Origin: an uncultured Lachnospiraceae bacterium
GTDB taxonomy: Bacteria; Bacillota; Clostridia; Lachnospirales; Lachnospiraceae
Assembly: GCA_910585825.1 (NCBI GenBank)
Contig: CAJUEY010000009.1
Coordinates: 1-64,000, forward strand
DNA: 64,000 nucleotides
Direction: 5' to 3'
In this document: in pieces, positions 1 through 8,310 of the stretch
Numbering within the stretch: the stretch's first letter is position 1
Layout: the number at the start of each line of letters is the position of its first letter
Notes under the pieces: generated by a model
Seen by the model: the letters and a program-made list of their open reading frames with translations, nothing else
Told to the model about the DNA's origin: nothing
Databases searched by the model: none
Translations under genes and position numbers: made by a program

Positions 1-35
1 AGCTTCCGAATAGGAAGTTGCTGTAATGCTAAATA

Positions 36-540
36 TCAATATGTCACTACACTAGCCATATCAGAATATTCAGATGAAGTTTTTGCCCCAAATTCACTGC
101 CATGTTTATTAAAATGTTGCTTTAATTTTCCTTTCTTCCAAAGATCATTTTTTTTATCAGTAGGTTTCCATAGAGATTCTCATTCTCAAACTGAATCCCT
201 TCCTTACCCGATCCTCCTACTCCCATTGCTGCGCTTAACACTGCCGTAATACCAAGAGCTTTATCCATTACCAACACTGTATCTGCTGCATTTGTTACGA
301 TAGTCGGTATGGCAGCCGTTAATGTTCCTCCGCCTGCCAAGGACAGACTCGGACCAGGCGTAAAAGTAATTATCGGGTTCAGATAGGAAATCGCTCCTGT
401 AACAAACCCTATCCCTCCGCTTATCGCCAAACCTTGCGCATAATCATCAAAGCTTCTACTGGAACCTGTTACAGTAGCACTAGTAAATGCTGTCGCTGCA
501 TATATTCCGGTTTCTATGGATGCCCTTGCAAATCCTGCCC
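36..540 (-). pseudogene. Broken second copy of the effector gene
   Basis: A damaged duplicate of the effector at 1122-2042. Bases about 186-540 are almost identical to about 1383-1740 of the intact gene and encode the same hydrophobic middle segment, but the N-terminal targeting domain is missing. At about base 540 the sequence jumps directly to spike-gene 3' sequence, so roughly 300 bp have been deleted. The C-terminal end differs from the intact copy: the frame carried from the hydrophobic part stops at 122, while a shifted frame reads through to a stop at 36-38 and encodes a segment with the motif HFNKHGSEFG, which resembles a motif recurring near the C-termini of polymorphic toxins. It is best read as a former effector with a different toxin tip, inactivated by deletion plus frameshift. 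Confidence 0.75.
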
Positions 541-636
541 CCTTCTTTACTCTCTGCCTGACACCATAGACTCTCTACTGCATCTTATACCTCGCACCCT
601 CTATTTCCAGCTCGTCTTTTAAAGTTAGTTTATCAT
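541..636 (-). repeat. Duplicated 3' end of the spike gene
   Basis: Bases 541-622 repeat 2050-2132, which contain the start of the effector leader and the last codons of the VgrG-like spike gene, including the residues DELEIEGARYKMQ and the stop. Similarity fades after about 625. The repeat shows that a whole cassette of spike tail plus effector was once duplicated in tandem, leaving the immunity gene between the two copies. Confidence 0.8.
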
Positions 637-1131
637 CTCTCTTCCAAAAATATTATTTTCTACATCCTCCAACAATTCCCATTCCTCTTCTATTCTTTCC
701 TTTTCTTTTGCTATAATATCTATACATTCTAATTTTTCATCTTCGCTCATACTACTAAATTTTTCTAAAAGCAAATCATACATATTGCATTTTACTTCCA
801 AATTACCATCAAACAATACATGTATTATATTTTTTATTACTTTCTCGCTGTTTAATTCTTGTAACGCATATATTAAAGTGCCTCTGCAATTTCTATATTT
901 AGGATTATTTATCAAATCTACCAGAACATCAAGTGCTTCATTGCACTGCAAATCAGATAATACTATTGCTATTGTATTTCTATGCTTTTTTTCGTCTGTA
1001 TCACGTAGTTCCTGTATTAAATCTTTTTTTACTCTTTGTAATTCATCAATTTTCATTTGTTTGCATATTTCTACAATACTGTCTATTGCATTACTATCAA
1101 TTAAATTCCTAATATAGTCTGTCATTTCCAC
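625..1131 (-). CDS. Probable immunity protein with HEAT-like helical repeats
   Basis: 168 residues, all predicted alpha-helical, with short repeated helix pairs of HEAT/Armadillo type (for example around NEALDVLVDLINNP and TLIYALQELNSEK) and an acidic C-terminus. There is no signal peptide or membrane segment, so it should be cytoplasmic. The start overlaps the end of the effector gene by about 10 bases, the arrangement expected of a toxin/immunity pair. The gene is much more AT-rich than the structural genes upstream, as is common for laterally acquired immunity genes. The role is inferred from position and fold only. Confidence 0.6.
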   Translation of the reverse strand: MEMTDYIRNLIDSNAIDSIVEICKQMKIDELQRVKKDLIQELRDTDEKKHRNTIAIVLSDLQCNEALDVLVDLINNPKYRNCRGTLIYALQELNSEKVIKNIIHVLFDGNLEVKCNMYDLLLEKFSSMSEDEKLECIDIIAKEKERIEEEWELLEDVENNIFGREMIN

Positions 1132-2042
1132 CTACCTCCGTTTGCATTAGGACTGCCTATATCCTTCCAATAATCATAAATCTCTTGAGCCATTTTAGAA
1201 TCTTGAATATCTCCACCTCCCCATTCACTTTTTCCTACTCTTTCCCACCATTTTTGAAAACTTTTATCTTTAATTCCATACCATTTATCACGGCTTTTTT
1301 TATTCCCTCCTCTAAATTGTTTTCCTTTAATAGGTCTTTTCAATTTTTTATTTGAATCATACCAATCATCATATTCCCCTTCGTCAAACTGAATCCCTTC
1401 CTTATCCGATCCTCCTCCTACTCCCATTGCTGCGCTTAACACTGCCGTAATACCAAGAGCTCTATCCATTACCAACACCGTATCTGCTGCATTTGTTACG
1501 ATAGTCGGTATGGCAGCCGTTAATGTTCCTCCGCCTGCCAAGGACAGACTCGGACCAGGCGTAAAAGTAATTATCGGGTTCAGATAGGAAATCGCTCCTG
1601 TAACAAACCCTATCCCTCCGCTTATCGCCAAACCTTGCGCATAATCATCAAAGCTTCTACTGGAACCTGTTACAGTATCACTAGCAAATGCTGTCGCTGC
1701 ATATATTCCGGTTTCTATGGATGCCCTTGCAAATCCTGCAGCAGCTCCCATTGCCACTAACGCCAGTCCCCCAGTAAGCCCTGTTGCAATTCCAACAGCC
1801 GCAACTGCCAGCCCCGCCAGCAATGCTGTAACTGCAATTCCAAAAACAAACTGATACGTTACCGGATTTTCAACTTTTTTCTCTGCCAAAAAATCATTAA
1901 TCTTATCATACGTATCTACAGCAGTTGTCTTTATAGCCGTATATTTCCCAAACAGATTAAATTCCCCACCATCCATACTTAAAACAGTGCGCCCATCTCC
2001 AGGTTCAGCTAAAATGAACTTACTATTTGTACTAATCGGCAT
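1122..2042 (-). CDS. Candidate effector: LAEPG-domain, hydrophobic middle, toxin-like C-terminus
   Basis: 306 residues in three parts. Residues 1-60 form a small domain with the motif LAEPGDGRTVLSM...NLFG, shared with the protein at 14653-15012. Residues about 64-200 are Gly/Ala-rich and strongly hydrophobic, with several potential membrane helices. Residues about 220-306 are polar and rich in Trp, Lys and Gly (WYGIKDKSFQKWW, ending GSPNANGGRWK), the style of a polymorphic-toxin tip; I cannot name the toxin family. It lies 43 bases after the spike gene and overlaps a putative immunity gene. Location beside the spike and the duplicated cassette support an effector loaded on the injection apparatus. 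The hydrophobic middle could be a translocation segment or chaperone-bound region. Confidence 0.6.
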   Translation of the reverse strand: MPISTNSKFILAEPGDGRTVLSMDGGEFNLFGKYTAIKTTAVDTYDKINDFLAEKKVENPVTYQFVFGIAVTALLAGLAVAAVGIATGLTGGLALVAMGAAAGFARASIETGIYAATAFASDTVTGSSRSFDDYAQGLAISGGIGFVTGAISYLNPIITFTPGPSLSLAGGGTLTAAIPTIVTNAADTVLVMDRALGITAVLSAAMGVGGGSDKEGIQFDEGEYDDWYDSNKKLKRPIKGKQFRGGNKKSRDKWYGIKDKSFQKWWERVGKSEWGGGDIQDSKMAQEIYDYWKDIGSPNANGGRWK

Positions 2043-2085
2043 ATCCTTCCCCCTTCTTTACTCTCTGCCTGACACCATAGACTCT

Positions 2086-3564
2086 CTACTGCATCTTATA
2101 CCTCGCACCCTCTATTTCCAGCTCGTCTTTTAAGGTCAGCTTGCTGTTCCCTTTTATCAGCTGAATGGCATCTTTGGCTTGAATATTTATCTCCGCATTA
2201 CACTTTATAGTCATATTCTCCTCTGCTGTGATTACCACGTTTTTATCTGATACAATCACCACTCCTTCCTCATCATCCAAAACAATCATCATTCCTTTAT
2301 TATTAGTCATAATAATGGTTGTAGGAGTAAGCGTCACTTCCTTTCCGTCTTTGGTAGATATGGTTTTCATATCTGGATTGCTTCTTGGAGCTGCGGCGGC
2401 GCCGCTTGCAGCTCCACCAACAACGCTCACAGAACTCCCCTCTGCGCCGCCCCCTAATGCAGCTGCACTCTCCGCCCCGGTATTCCCAAGATTAATAGAA
2501 CTTATGATATAACCGTCCTCCTCAAACTCATTGGGAAAATACAGCCTTACCTTGTCCCCTTTCTCCGGCATACAATACCAGCCGGTACCGTCCGGGGAAG
2601 AATATACTGTGGAGTAAGGAAACCATTTCGCTTCGGATTCCTTCTGGCTCCCGTCCACTGCCACTGCTACTTTTACCGTGTCATTTTTCGTAGCAAGAAT
2701 CGTAGCGTTAAGGGACGCTCCGATGATTCCGCTGTTATGCCCGTACACAGTTTTAAACCCGCCTGCCCTCCGCAGCGTGTAGGTATGCATAAGCTCTTCC
2801 CCATCTAAAACGCTGACGGATTCATAGACAAAAAATGTCTGGGACAGAAATGTCGTCCGGTCTCCAAGTTCTAAATACTCCCTGCTCTTTACTTTATAAA
2901 AAGCAAAATCATCTGCGATAATTCCCGGTACCTGATTTTCTTTTTTCATAAAAAATTCTTCCTTTTCATTTCCGGAAGAATAGCTGTACACATCCAGCCT
3001 CTTTTTTGGGGAATCCGTGCAAAGGCCAAAAGCGTAACGTATCCCTTCCCCGGAATAATCCGGCAAAACAGACTGGTTGAAATGGGATGCCAGCCGTTTC
3101 AAAAATTCCCAGTCCGTTTCCCGATATTGGACGATCAGCTTTTGAATGGGATTTTCCACTGTGCAATTAGGGATATAAGATACATTTTTGTTCCCTGCGT
3201 TTACGGTTTTTAAAAGTTTACTATAGGACATTGCCTCATTCTGGAAGGTACGGGTATGCAGAGTACAGTCCATCAGCTTCGTGTTTCCTGAAAGCGCTAT
3301 GCAGGCTGTTTTTACGCCTCCGGCATTCCCCACCTCCAGACTGTCTATGATCCCGGAAAAAATGTTTCTCTTATTTCCCTTTTCATCTTTTATATACAGG
3401 GAAGCCTTTCCTTTTTCCGCTTTCTGAAAAAGCTCCCCTTCGCTGCCCTCAGCAATGATTCCTGTAATTTTTGCCATTCCATGTTCATTTGCCATTTTGC
3501 GGATATACACGTCCTGTATGGAAACAAAATCTGCAATCGACAAACCAATCGTCCTGTCCCTCAT
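2086..3564 (-). CDS. VgrG-like spike protein
   Basis: 492 residues with the layout of a VgrG/gp27-gp5 spike. Residues 1-270 resemble the gp27/late-control-D hub, including the segment QYRETDWEFLKRLASHF (146-162). Residues about 280-360 fit the OB-fold, with GWYCMPEKGDKVRLYFP (328-344). An Ala/Gly-rich linker (361-395) follows, then about 95 residues of short alternating beta-strands (TIIMTNNKGMMIVLDDEEG and after) typical of the triangular beta-stalk. The start overlaps the end of the preceding gene by 4 bases. It should cap the tube and carry effectors; the effector gene is immediately downstream. The 3' end of this gene is duplicated at 541-622. Confidence 0.85.
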   Translation of the reverse strand: MRDRTIGLSIADFVSIQDVYIRKMANEHGMAKITGIIAEGSEGELFQKAEKGKASLYIKDEKGNKRNIFSGIIDSLEVGNAGGVKTACIALSGNTKLMDCTLHTRTFQNEAMSYSKLLKTVNAGNKNVSYIPNCTVENPIQKLIVQYRETDWEFLKRLASHFNQSVLPDYSGEGIRYAFGLCTDSPKKRLDVYSYSSGNEKEEFFMKKENQVPGIIADDFAFYKVKSREYLELGDRTTFLSQTFFVYESVSVLDGEELMHTYTLRRAGGFKTVYGHNSGIIGASLNATILATKNDTVKVAVAVDGSQKESEAKWFPYSTVYSSPDGTGWYCMPEKGDKVRLYFPNEFEEDGYIISSINLGNTGAESAAALGGGAEGSSVSVVGGAASGAAAAPRSNPDMKTISTKDGKEVTLTPTTIIMTNNKGMMIVLDDEEGVVIVSDKNVVITAEENMTIKCNAEINIQAKDAIQLIKGNSKLTLKDELEIEGARYKMQ

Positions 3565-4133
3565 TCTTCTCCCTCCTTAATGGTACGCATCACTTCAAAC
3601 ACCACCTGTTTCCAGTTCTTTGCTTCCCGTATGGAGCAGTTAAAGATCCCGTGCATCATATTCCCTGCTATAGGAGTGAAATACATGATGTTATACAGCT
3701 TTGTGTCAAGCCCACTGTAAGTCACTTCAAACCATCCGATGATACGCTCCCCCGTTTCCTCCAGTCCCTCTTCCATAAACCGCATATCCGGCCGGACTCT
3801 TTTCATTATTTTCTTAAGACTGTCCCGCACCTGTTTTACCTGCTCATTGGCAAGGGGCTGATCAAGCAGACTGAACGTAAAATTAATGTCCGTCTCCTCG
3901 TTTGTCTTTATCACCTGGGGCCGCTGCTCCATGGGGTATTTTAGCTTTGCCAGCTCCATGGACATATCCGAAAAAGACACAGGGAGCAAAATCTGCATCT
4001 TATGGTCAAAAAGCCATTCTTTTTCAAATTCCACCAGTTCTTCTCTGATAAAAAAGCCCTCCTTTAGACTTCCATAGGTACCCTTTTTGTAGGCGTTCAT
4101 TGCCTTTATTATTTTTTCGTCTTCGTATGCCAT
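3561..4133 (-). CDS. PsbP/Mog1-like small protein, possible spike or effector adaptor
   Basis: 190 residues, no signal peptide or membrane segment. The pattern ILLPVSFSDM...KYPMEQRPQVIKTN...NFTFSLLDQPL, then WFEVTYSGLDTKLYNIMYF and GIFNCSIREAKNWKQV, looks like the alpha/beta Mog1p/PsbP/DcrB-type sandwich. DUF1795 chaperones of T6SS effectors (EagR) have a related fold, and this gene directly precedes the spike and effector genes with 4-base overlap. I infer an adaptor or chaperone role; a baseplate part is the alternative. The fold call is made by eye. Confidence 0.5.
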   Translation of the reverse strand: MAYEDEKIIKAMNAYKKGTYGSLKEGFFIREELVEFEKEWLFDHKMQILLPVSFSDMSMELAKLKYPMEQRPQVIKTNEETDINFTFSLLDQPLANEQVKQVRDSLKKIMKRVRPDMRFMEEGLEETGERIIGWFEVTYSGLDTKLYNIMYFTPIAGNMMHGIFNCSIREAKNWKQVVFEVMRTIKEGEE

Positions 4134-4148
4134 GTCTGCCTCCCTCCT

Positions 4149-4925
4149 CTATTCCACCATCATCTTCCACTTCTTTCTGCCGGGAGAATCATCTTCTAAA
4201 CCTTCTTCGTTTCCTGCTTTCTTTAAGATTCTGACAAGCCCTCTATATAAAGCTTCATTGCTTTGTTCTTTCAATGCCTTCCCCTCCCGCCAACTGATGT
4301 ATGCCGCAAGCATCTCTTTCTCTGCCGGACGCTCTCTGCCCAATAACTGCAGACAAAACTGCACATCCTCTCCCGGCAGGTTTTTCATGGAAAGCATCTC
4401 TTTCGCAAAAGCCCTTGTGATCTCAGGCGATAGGGAACTTCCGTCTTTTACGGCGTAAGGGGCGTGAATGATGTTTAACGTATCAAATTCTGTCTGCCGA
4501 TCAAAGAAATCCTGATACTGAAAACGCAGCCTCGCTCCCACCTGGAGTTTAAAACGGCACAGTTCTATGCCCTCTTCGGCAATATCCTCTTCCGTCAGTT
4601 TCAGATCCATCTCCCGGTAGCGGAGGCTTCTATCCTCCTTCGGCTCTGAAATGTACAGTTTTAAGATGGTGGTGGTATTTGTAGGAAAATAAGGAACGTC
4701 TGCCGGCTCTTTGATCAGAAACATCTCCCCTTTATAAAACACCGTCCCTTCATTTAAAATCACCCTATCCTGCGTAGCAGTCAGTTCACATCCGGAAAGG
4801 ATGCCGTCTCCATACCCCTGATAAACCAATCGGTGTGACAGGTATGCATGATCGGAAAGGGCTTCCAGCATAGTTTTTCTTAATATATGGGCATCCTGAA
4901 AAACAGGTATCGCCTGTATCCTCAT
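4149..4925 (-). CDS. Baseplate- or fibre-like protein of the injection locus
   Basis: 258 residues. The N-terminal half contains a beta-rich stretch (SGCELTATQDRVILNEGTVFYKGEMFLI, about residues 44-71; quoted here by its ends SGCELTA and YKGEMFLI) like those of phage tail and baseplate wedge proteins that describe a fibre attachment domain. The C-terminal half is helical and ends in a basic, acidic-mixed tail. There is no export signal. It sits between the Hsp70-like ATPase and the spike adaptor, 15 bases before the latter, in the part of the operon where baseplate genes are expected. TssK-like function is possible but not shown. Confidence 0.4.
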   Translation of the reverse strand: MRIQAIPVFQDAHILRKTMLEALSDHAYLSHRLVYQGYGDGILSGCELTATQDRVILNEGTVFYKGEMFLIKEPADVPYFPTNTTTILKLYISEPKEDRSLRYREMDLKLTEEDIAEEGIELCRFKLQVGARLRFQYQDFFDRQTEFDTLNIIHAPYAVKDGSSLSPEITRAFAKEMLSMKNLPGEDVQFCLQLLGRERPAEKEMLAAYISWREGKALKEQSNEALYRGLVRILKKAGNEEGLEDDSPGRKKWKMMVE

Positions 4926-4942
4926 TGATCACTCTCACTCCT

Positions 4943-7567
4943 TTACTTTGTTCCGTCGAAGAAATTTGTCATCCAGCTTTCCGTCTCAAACAAGAAGAAA
5001 CGGTCCGGCCCAAGCATCAACTGCTCCTCATTCCTTAAAATAGGGACTACCAGAAATCCCCACCGCTCCTCATCTGCTAAGACAAATGACCGAAGCTCCC
5101 GGTTTATAATGGAATCCACTTCGTCCTGAATGATTTTCCCCTGGTATTTCTCTACGATCTCTTCCGCCTCAGTGGGCTTAAATTCATGCGGATTAAAAGA
5201 ACAGTGATATGTATACCGTTCCCCGCCCCCTGCATCTTTTAGATAAAGCTGCAAAGTCAGGTCTGTCATATTTCTGGAGATATACCCTTTGATCTGTTTC
5301 CGGTCCAGGCTGTGGATTAAAGTACGCTCCTCCCCAGTGTGGGTAATCGCGGTAACGATATAAGGAAATGCCGGTTGTTCACTCGTAATATCGACATCCG
5401 CATACCCGAAACGCTTATCTTTTATGTATTTGATCGCCCCGTCTAAGCACATCAGCTTTAAACCGTAGTCATCTTTTTCGGTTTCTTTGCTTTTTGATGA
5501 CTCGATCACTTTTCCCGGAATAAACTCTTTTAAAGCATCCCGAAACAGGCTGATCTTACAGGACTGTCCCGTAAGACGCATGATGGAGTATTCATAAAGC
5601 CTGCCATCCTCATATGGTCCTTCGATAAACCGTTTCACCAGACGGTAAATATCCCCCTCCAAAAGACGTCTGATCTGGCTGATATTAAAATAGAGAATGG
5701 GAAAATCCTTCACCGTCTCAAATTTCCCGTTTCTATAGACAGAAAGCTTGAACCGGTCTGCCTCAATGCCAACCGTACCCATTTCTTTCGGCGGGTTTGT
5801 GCCCACTGCCACCCGGAGCGCCTCTTTATTTCCATAAAAAGCCTTTTTTATCTCTTCCGCCAGTTCAAACAGAAAATAATAATTATTTTTGACAGCAAAA
5901 TATTCATGGTTGCTCCTGTGTTCATATTCCTTAAACCGGGTGGGGATAAACGTTTCCGCTTTCCGGTATTCCTCATCCAGCAGCTGATAAACGTTTCCCG
6001 CCCCCTCTTTGTCTACCCGCCGGAAAATATCTACACCCATTTCCCGGATGATATCTTCCACTGCCTGGAGATCCGGTGCGTTTTTGCTTTCTGTGCCGCC
6101 CAGTTCCCGGACTGCGGCAATCTTTAACAGCTCCATCATTCGGTAGGTTAAGTTATTGCCTCCAAAATCCGTATCTCCGTTTTCATAGGCCGTGGCAATG
6201 CGGATGCGGTAAGATACCCTCTGGTTATTGATTGTAAAACGGCTGGAAGAAAGATCCGTAGTTCCTCCTCCGCAGTCTATAATCAGCGCCCGAAGTTCTT
6301 CATTGTTTTTAAAACGGTTCTTATCGATCAGTTCCGAAATGGAGTTGTACAGCACAGCCACCCCTTCGTCCAGCATGTCCTCCTCCATGATCTGATATCC
6401 CGGCAGGATTTCCTTAAAAAGCCTTAAAAACAACTTTTTCTGCTTTACCGGCGCGGTCAAATGCAGGCTTTTAAAGCGACATTTAAACTTTTGGGCAGCA
6501 CAGGATATGACGTACTCCAGGAAAGCCCGGATAATGTCTTTCCTTTTGACAAAACAGCGCCTTCCCCTTTGGTCAAAAAGCTCCTCTTCTTTTTCCGGTT
6601 CGCCAATCCAGCGTTTGATATCATAAAAAACACAAAATCCCTCGTCCATATAGCTGGAACGTAAAAGACGGATGGCCTCATAGCCGAAGACATACCGGAT
6701 TTCTGACCCGTCAATACTTAAAACTCCTGCCGCCGAAGGAATCAACGGCATCTTTGTTCCGTCCTCCCTTTGGAAAGTCACATAGTTTGCCTCATTCTCT
6801 TTTAACGATTCTCTTGCCGGATCGCCCTCAAGCTGTTCCAGATAACCGGAATCCAGATATATGCCCGCCGTTGTATTTGTAGTCCCAAAATCAATCGCCA
6901 AAGGCATATCCATCTCCAAAAGCTCCCGAACCTTAAAATCCATGACTGGAGCCTCATAAAAGTCCAGATGCTCCGGATACATGTCATATCCGGTTTCATA
7001 CAGATGATACAGCCATTCGGACTGACTGCGTCCCATACAGTACAGCCGGTAGTTTTTTACCGCAGACTCCTTACAGGGCAGTTTTTCCGATTTTGTCAGG
7101 TAAAGCCGATCCCTCTGTCCCTGTACGGAGCGGATATGAAAAATGGCGCAGACCTCCCCGCCGCTTACCAAAAGAGCATTGGTGTCCACAATGCCGCTTT
7201 TATACCCTATGGTCAGCCCATCGGAACAGGTGACAGCAATTCCCCGGTAGGTAGTGATCTTTGCACACCCTCTTAACGGTTCCGGAGAAATATGTATCCT
7301 GACAGTCTTTAAAAGTTCCTCTAAGCGTTCGATCCCTTCTTTACGATGCTCTGTAATAAAAAGCCCGTCTTTGCGCCCTCGAAATCGCATGATCTGTCGG
7401 ATCAACTCATCTTTATCCAAAGATGCCTGTATGCCGTTTATGATTCGTTCCCTGAAACAGATGTCCCTAAGCTGGAAGGTGGTCATAAGCTCCAGCTCAC
7501 TTCTGGTGTAAGAACGGTATTCCTGTTTTGTTATCTTCTGGTTCAGCGTATATGTATACCTGTCCAT
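4943..7567 (-). CDS. Hsp70/actin-like ATPase with SAP-like N-terminus
   Basis: 874 residues from the ATG at 7567 (a TTG at 7591, with a good AAGGGGG site in front, is the alternative start). Residues about 25-65 form a SAP-like helical motif. A DnaK-type nucleotide-binding domain starts at about 222: phosphate-1 loop DFGTTNT (226-232) and phosphate-2 loop DCGGGTTD (431-438) are intact, so ATP hydrolysis is likely. The usual Hsp70 substrate domain is replaced by a long region with insertions and a helical C-terminus. With the J-domain protein at 13335-13784 it could form a dedicated remodelling pair for assembly or disassembly of the sheath or baseplate. This is notable because no ClpV AAA+ ATPase is present. 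Larger than DnaK (about 610-640). Confidence 0.75.
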   Translation of the reverse strand: MDRYTYTLNQKITKQEYRSYTRSELELMTTFQLRDICFRERIINGIQASLDKDELIRQIMRFRGRKDGLFITEHRKEGIERLEELLKTVRIHISPEPLRGCAKITTYRGIAVTCSDGLTIGYKSGIVDTNALLVSGGEVCAIFHIRSVQGQRDRLYLTKSEKLPCKESAVKNYRLYCMGRSQSEWLYHLYETGYDMYPEHLDFYEAPVMDFKVRELLEMDMPLAIDFGTTNTTAGIYLDSGYLEQLEGDPARESLKENEANYVTFQREDGTKMPLIPSAAGVLSIDGSEIRYVFGYEAIRLLRSSYMDEGFCVFYDIKRWIGEPEKEEELFDQRGRRCFVKRKDIIRAFLEYVISCAAQKFKCRFKSLHLTAPVKQKKLFLRLFKEILPGYQIMEEDMLDEGVAVLYNSISELIDKNRFKNNEELRALIIDCGGGTTDLSSSRFTINNQRVSYRIRIATAYENGDTDFGGNNLTYRMMELLKIAAVRELGGTESKNAPDLQAVEDIIREMGVDIFRRVDKEGAGNVYQLLDEEYRKAETFIPTRFKEYEHRSNHEYFAVKNNYYFLFELAEEIKKAFYGNKEALRVAVGTNPPKEMGTVGIEADRFKLSVYRNGKFETVKDFPILYFNISQIRRLLEGDIYRLVKRFIEGPYEDGRLYEYSIMRLTGQSCKISLFRDALKEFIPGKVIESSKSKETEKDDYGLKLMCLDGAIKYIKDKRFGYADVDITSEQPAFPYIVTAITHTGEERTLIHSLDRKQIKGYISRNMTDLTLQLYLKDAGGGERYTYHCSFNPHEFKPTEAEEIVEKYQGKIIQDEVDSIINRELRSFVLADEERWGFLVVPILRNEEQLMLGPDRFFLFETESWMTNFFDGTK

Positions 7568-7602
7568 AAGCGTTTCCCCTTCCCCAATCAAGATGTTCCC
7601 CC

Positions 7603-8310
7603 TTAATAAAGGGCAATTTCATCCATCTGCATGGCGCCCTCCACTCCAATAATCCCAAAATGATAGCGCCAGAACACCCGAAGATCATACCCAACAGGCA
7701 GAAACATCTCTTTTACAAACCGGAGTTTTCCTTTCTCCGTTTCATTTTCTTTTTTTTCTATATAAAGAAGGAGCGTTTTCTCCTCTTTTTTGATCTGATA
7801 AAGCAGAGCATTTGGATATAATACAAGCAATGCCCGCCGAAACAGAAAGGGAGATGAGCCCATCTCCATCTGAGCCAGCGCCAGGGATGCCAGACGGTTT
7901 CTTTTTTCTCTCTCAATTCTGCTAAAATCTTTGGAAAGCCCGGAAAAGAAAATCCCTTTCAAAAGCTCTTTTTCAATTTCCCGGATGTAAATCTCCCGCC
8001 TGGTAAGCCCATGCCTTAAATCCGCATACAGGATCACATGGAGCGCAGCATCAATCAGATATGCCCCAAACTGACTCTGCTCCTCTTTTGTAAGCCCGGA
8101 ATCCTCCTGCATCAGAATATCCTGAAAAATATCTGCAAAACGGTACAGAAGGTTTGATTCTATCACAGGAGAAGTTACTTTTGTCTCATTGACGCAGGAA
8201 AAAGACTGCTCAAAATAGGGACTGTACTCCTCTGCCTGTTTAAAAAACAGCTCTTCTTCTTTAAACCCCTGTTCTTTTGCCCGAAGCGCGATATCCCACA
8301 AAAAGTTCAA
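7603..8310 (-). CDS. Unknown conserved-context protein (235 aa), possible baseplate part
   Basis: 235 residues, mainly helical, soluble, no known catalytic motif. The C-terminus carries FLPVGYDLRVFWRYHFGIIG, a strand-rich aromatic segment. The start overlaps the end of the preceding gene by 4 bases (ATGA), so the two are translationally coupled. The place in the operon, between signalling genes and the Hsp70-like ATPase, suggests a structural or assembly component. I do not recognise the family. Confidence 0.55.
   Translation of the reverse strand: MNFLWDIALRAKEQGFKEEELFFKQAEEYSPYFEQSFSCVNETKVTSPVIESNLLYRFADIFQDILMQEDSGLTKEEQSQFGAYLIDAALHVILYADLRHGLTRREIYIREIEKELLKGIFFSGLSKDFSRIEREKRNRLASLALAQMEMGSSPFLFRRALLVLYPNALLYQIKKEEKTLLLYIEKKENETEKGKLRFVKEMFLPVGYDLRVFWRYHFGIIGVEGAMQMDEIALY

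Noticed and set aside
2228..2512. Plus-strand frame opposite the spike gene
   Set aside because: Hydrophobic low-complexity shadow of the Ala/Gly linker and beta-stalk.
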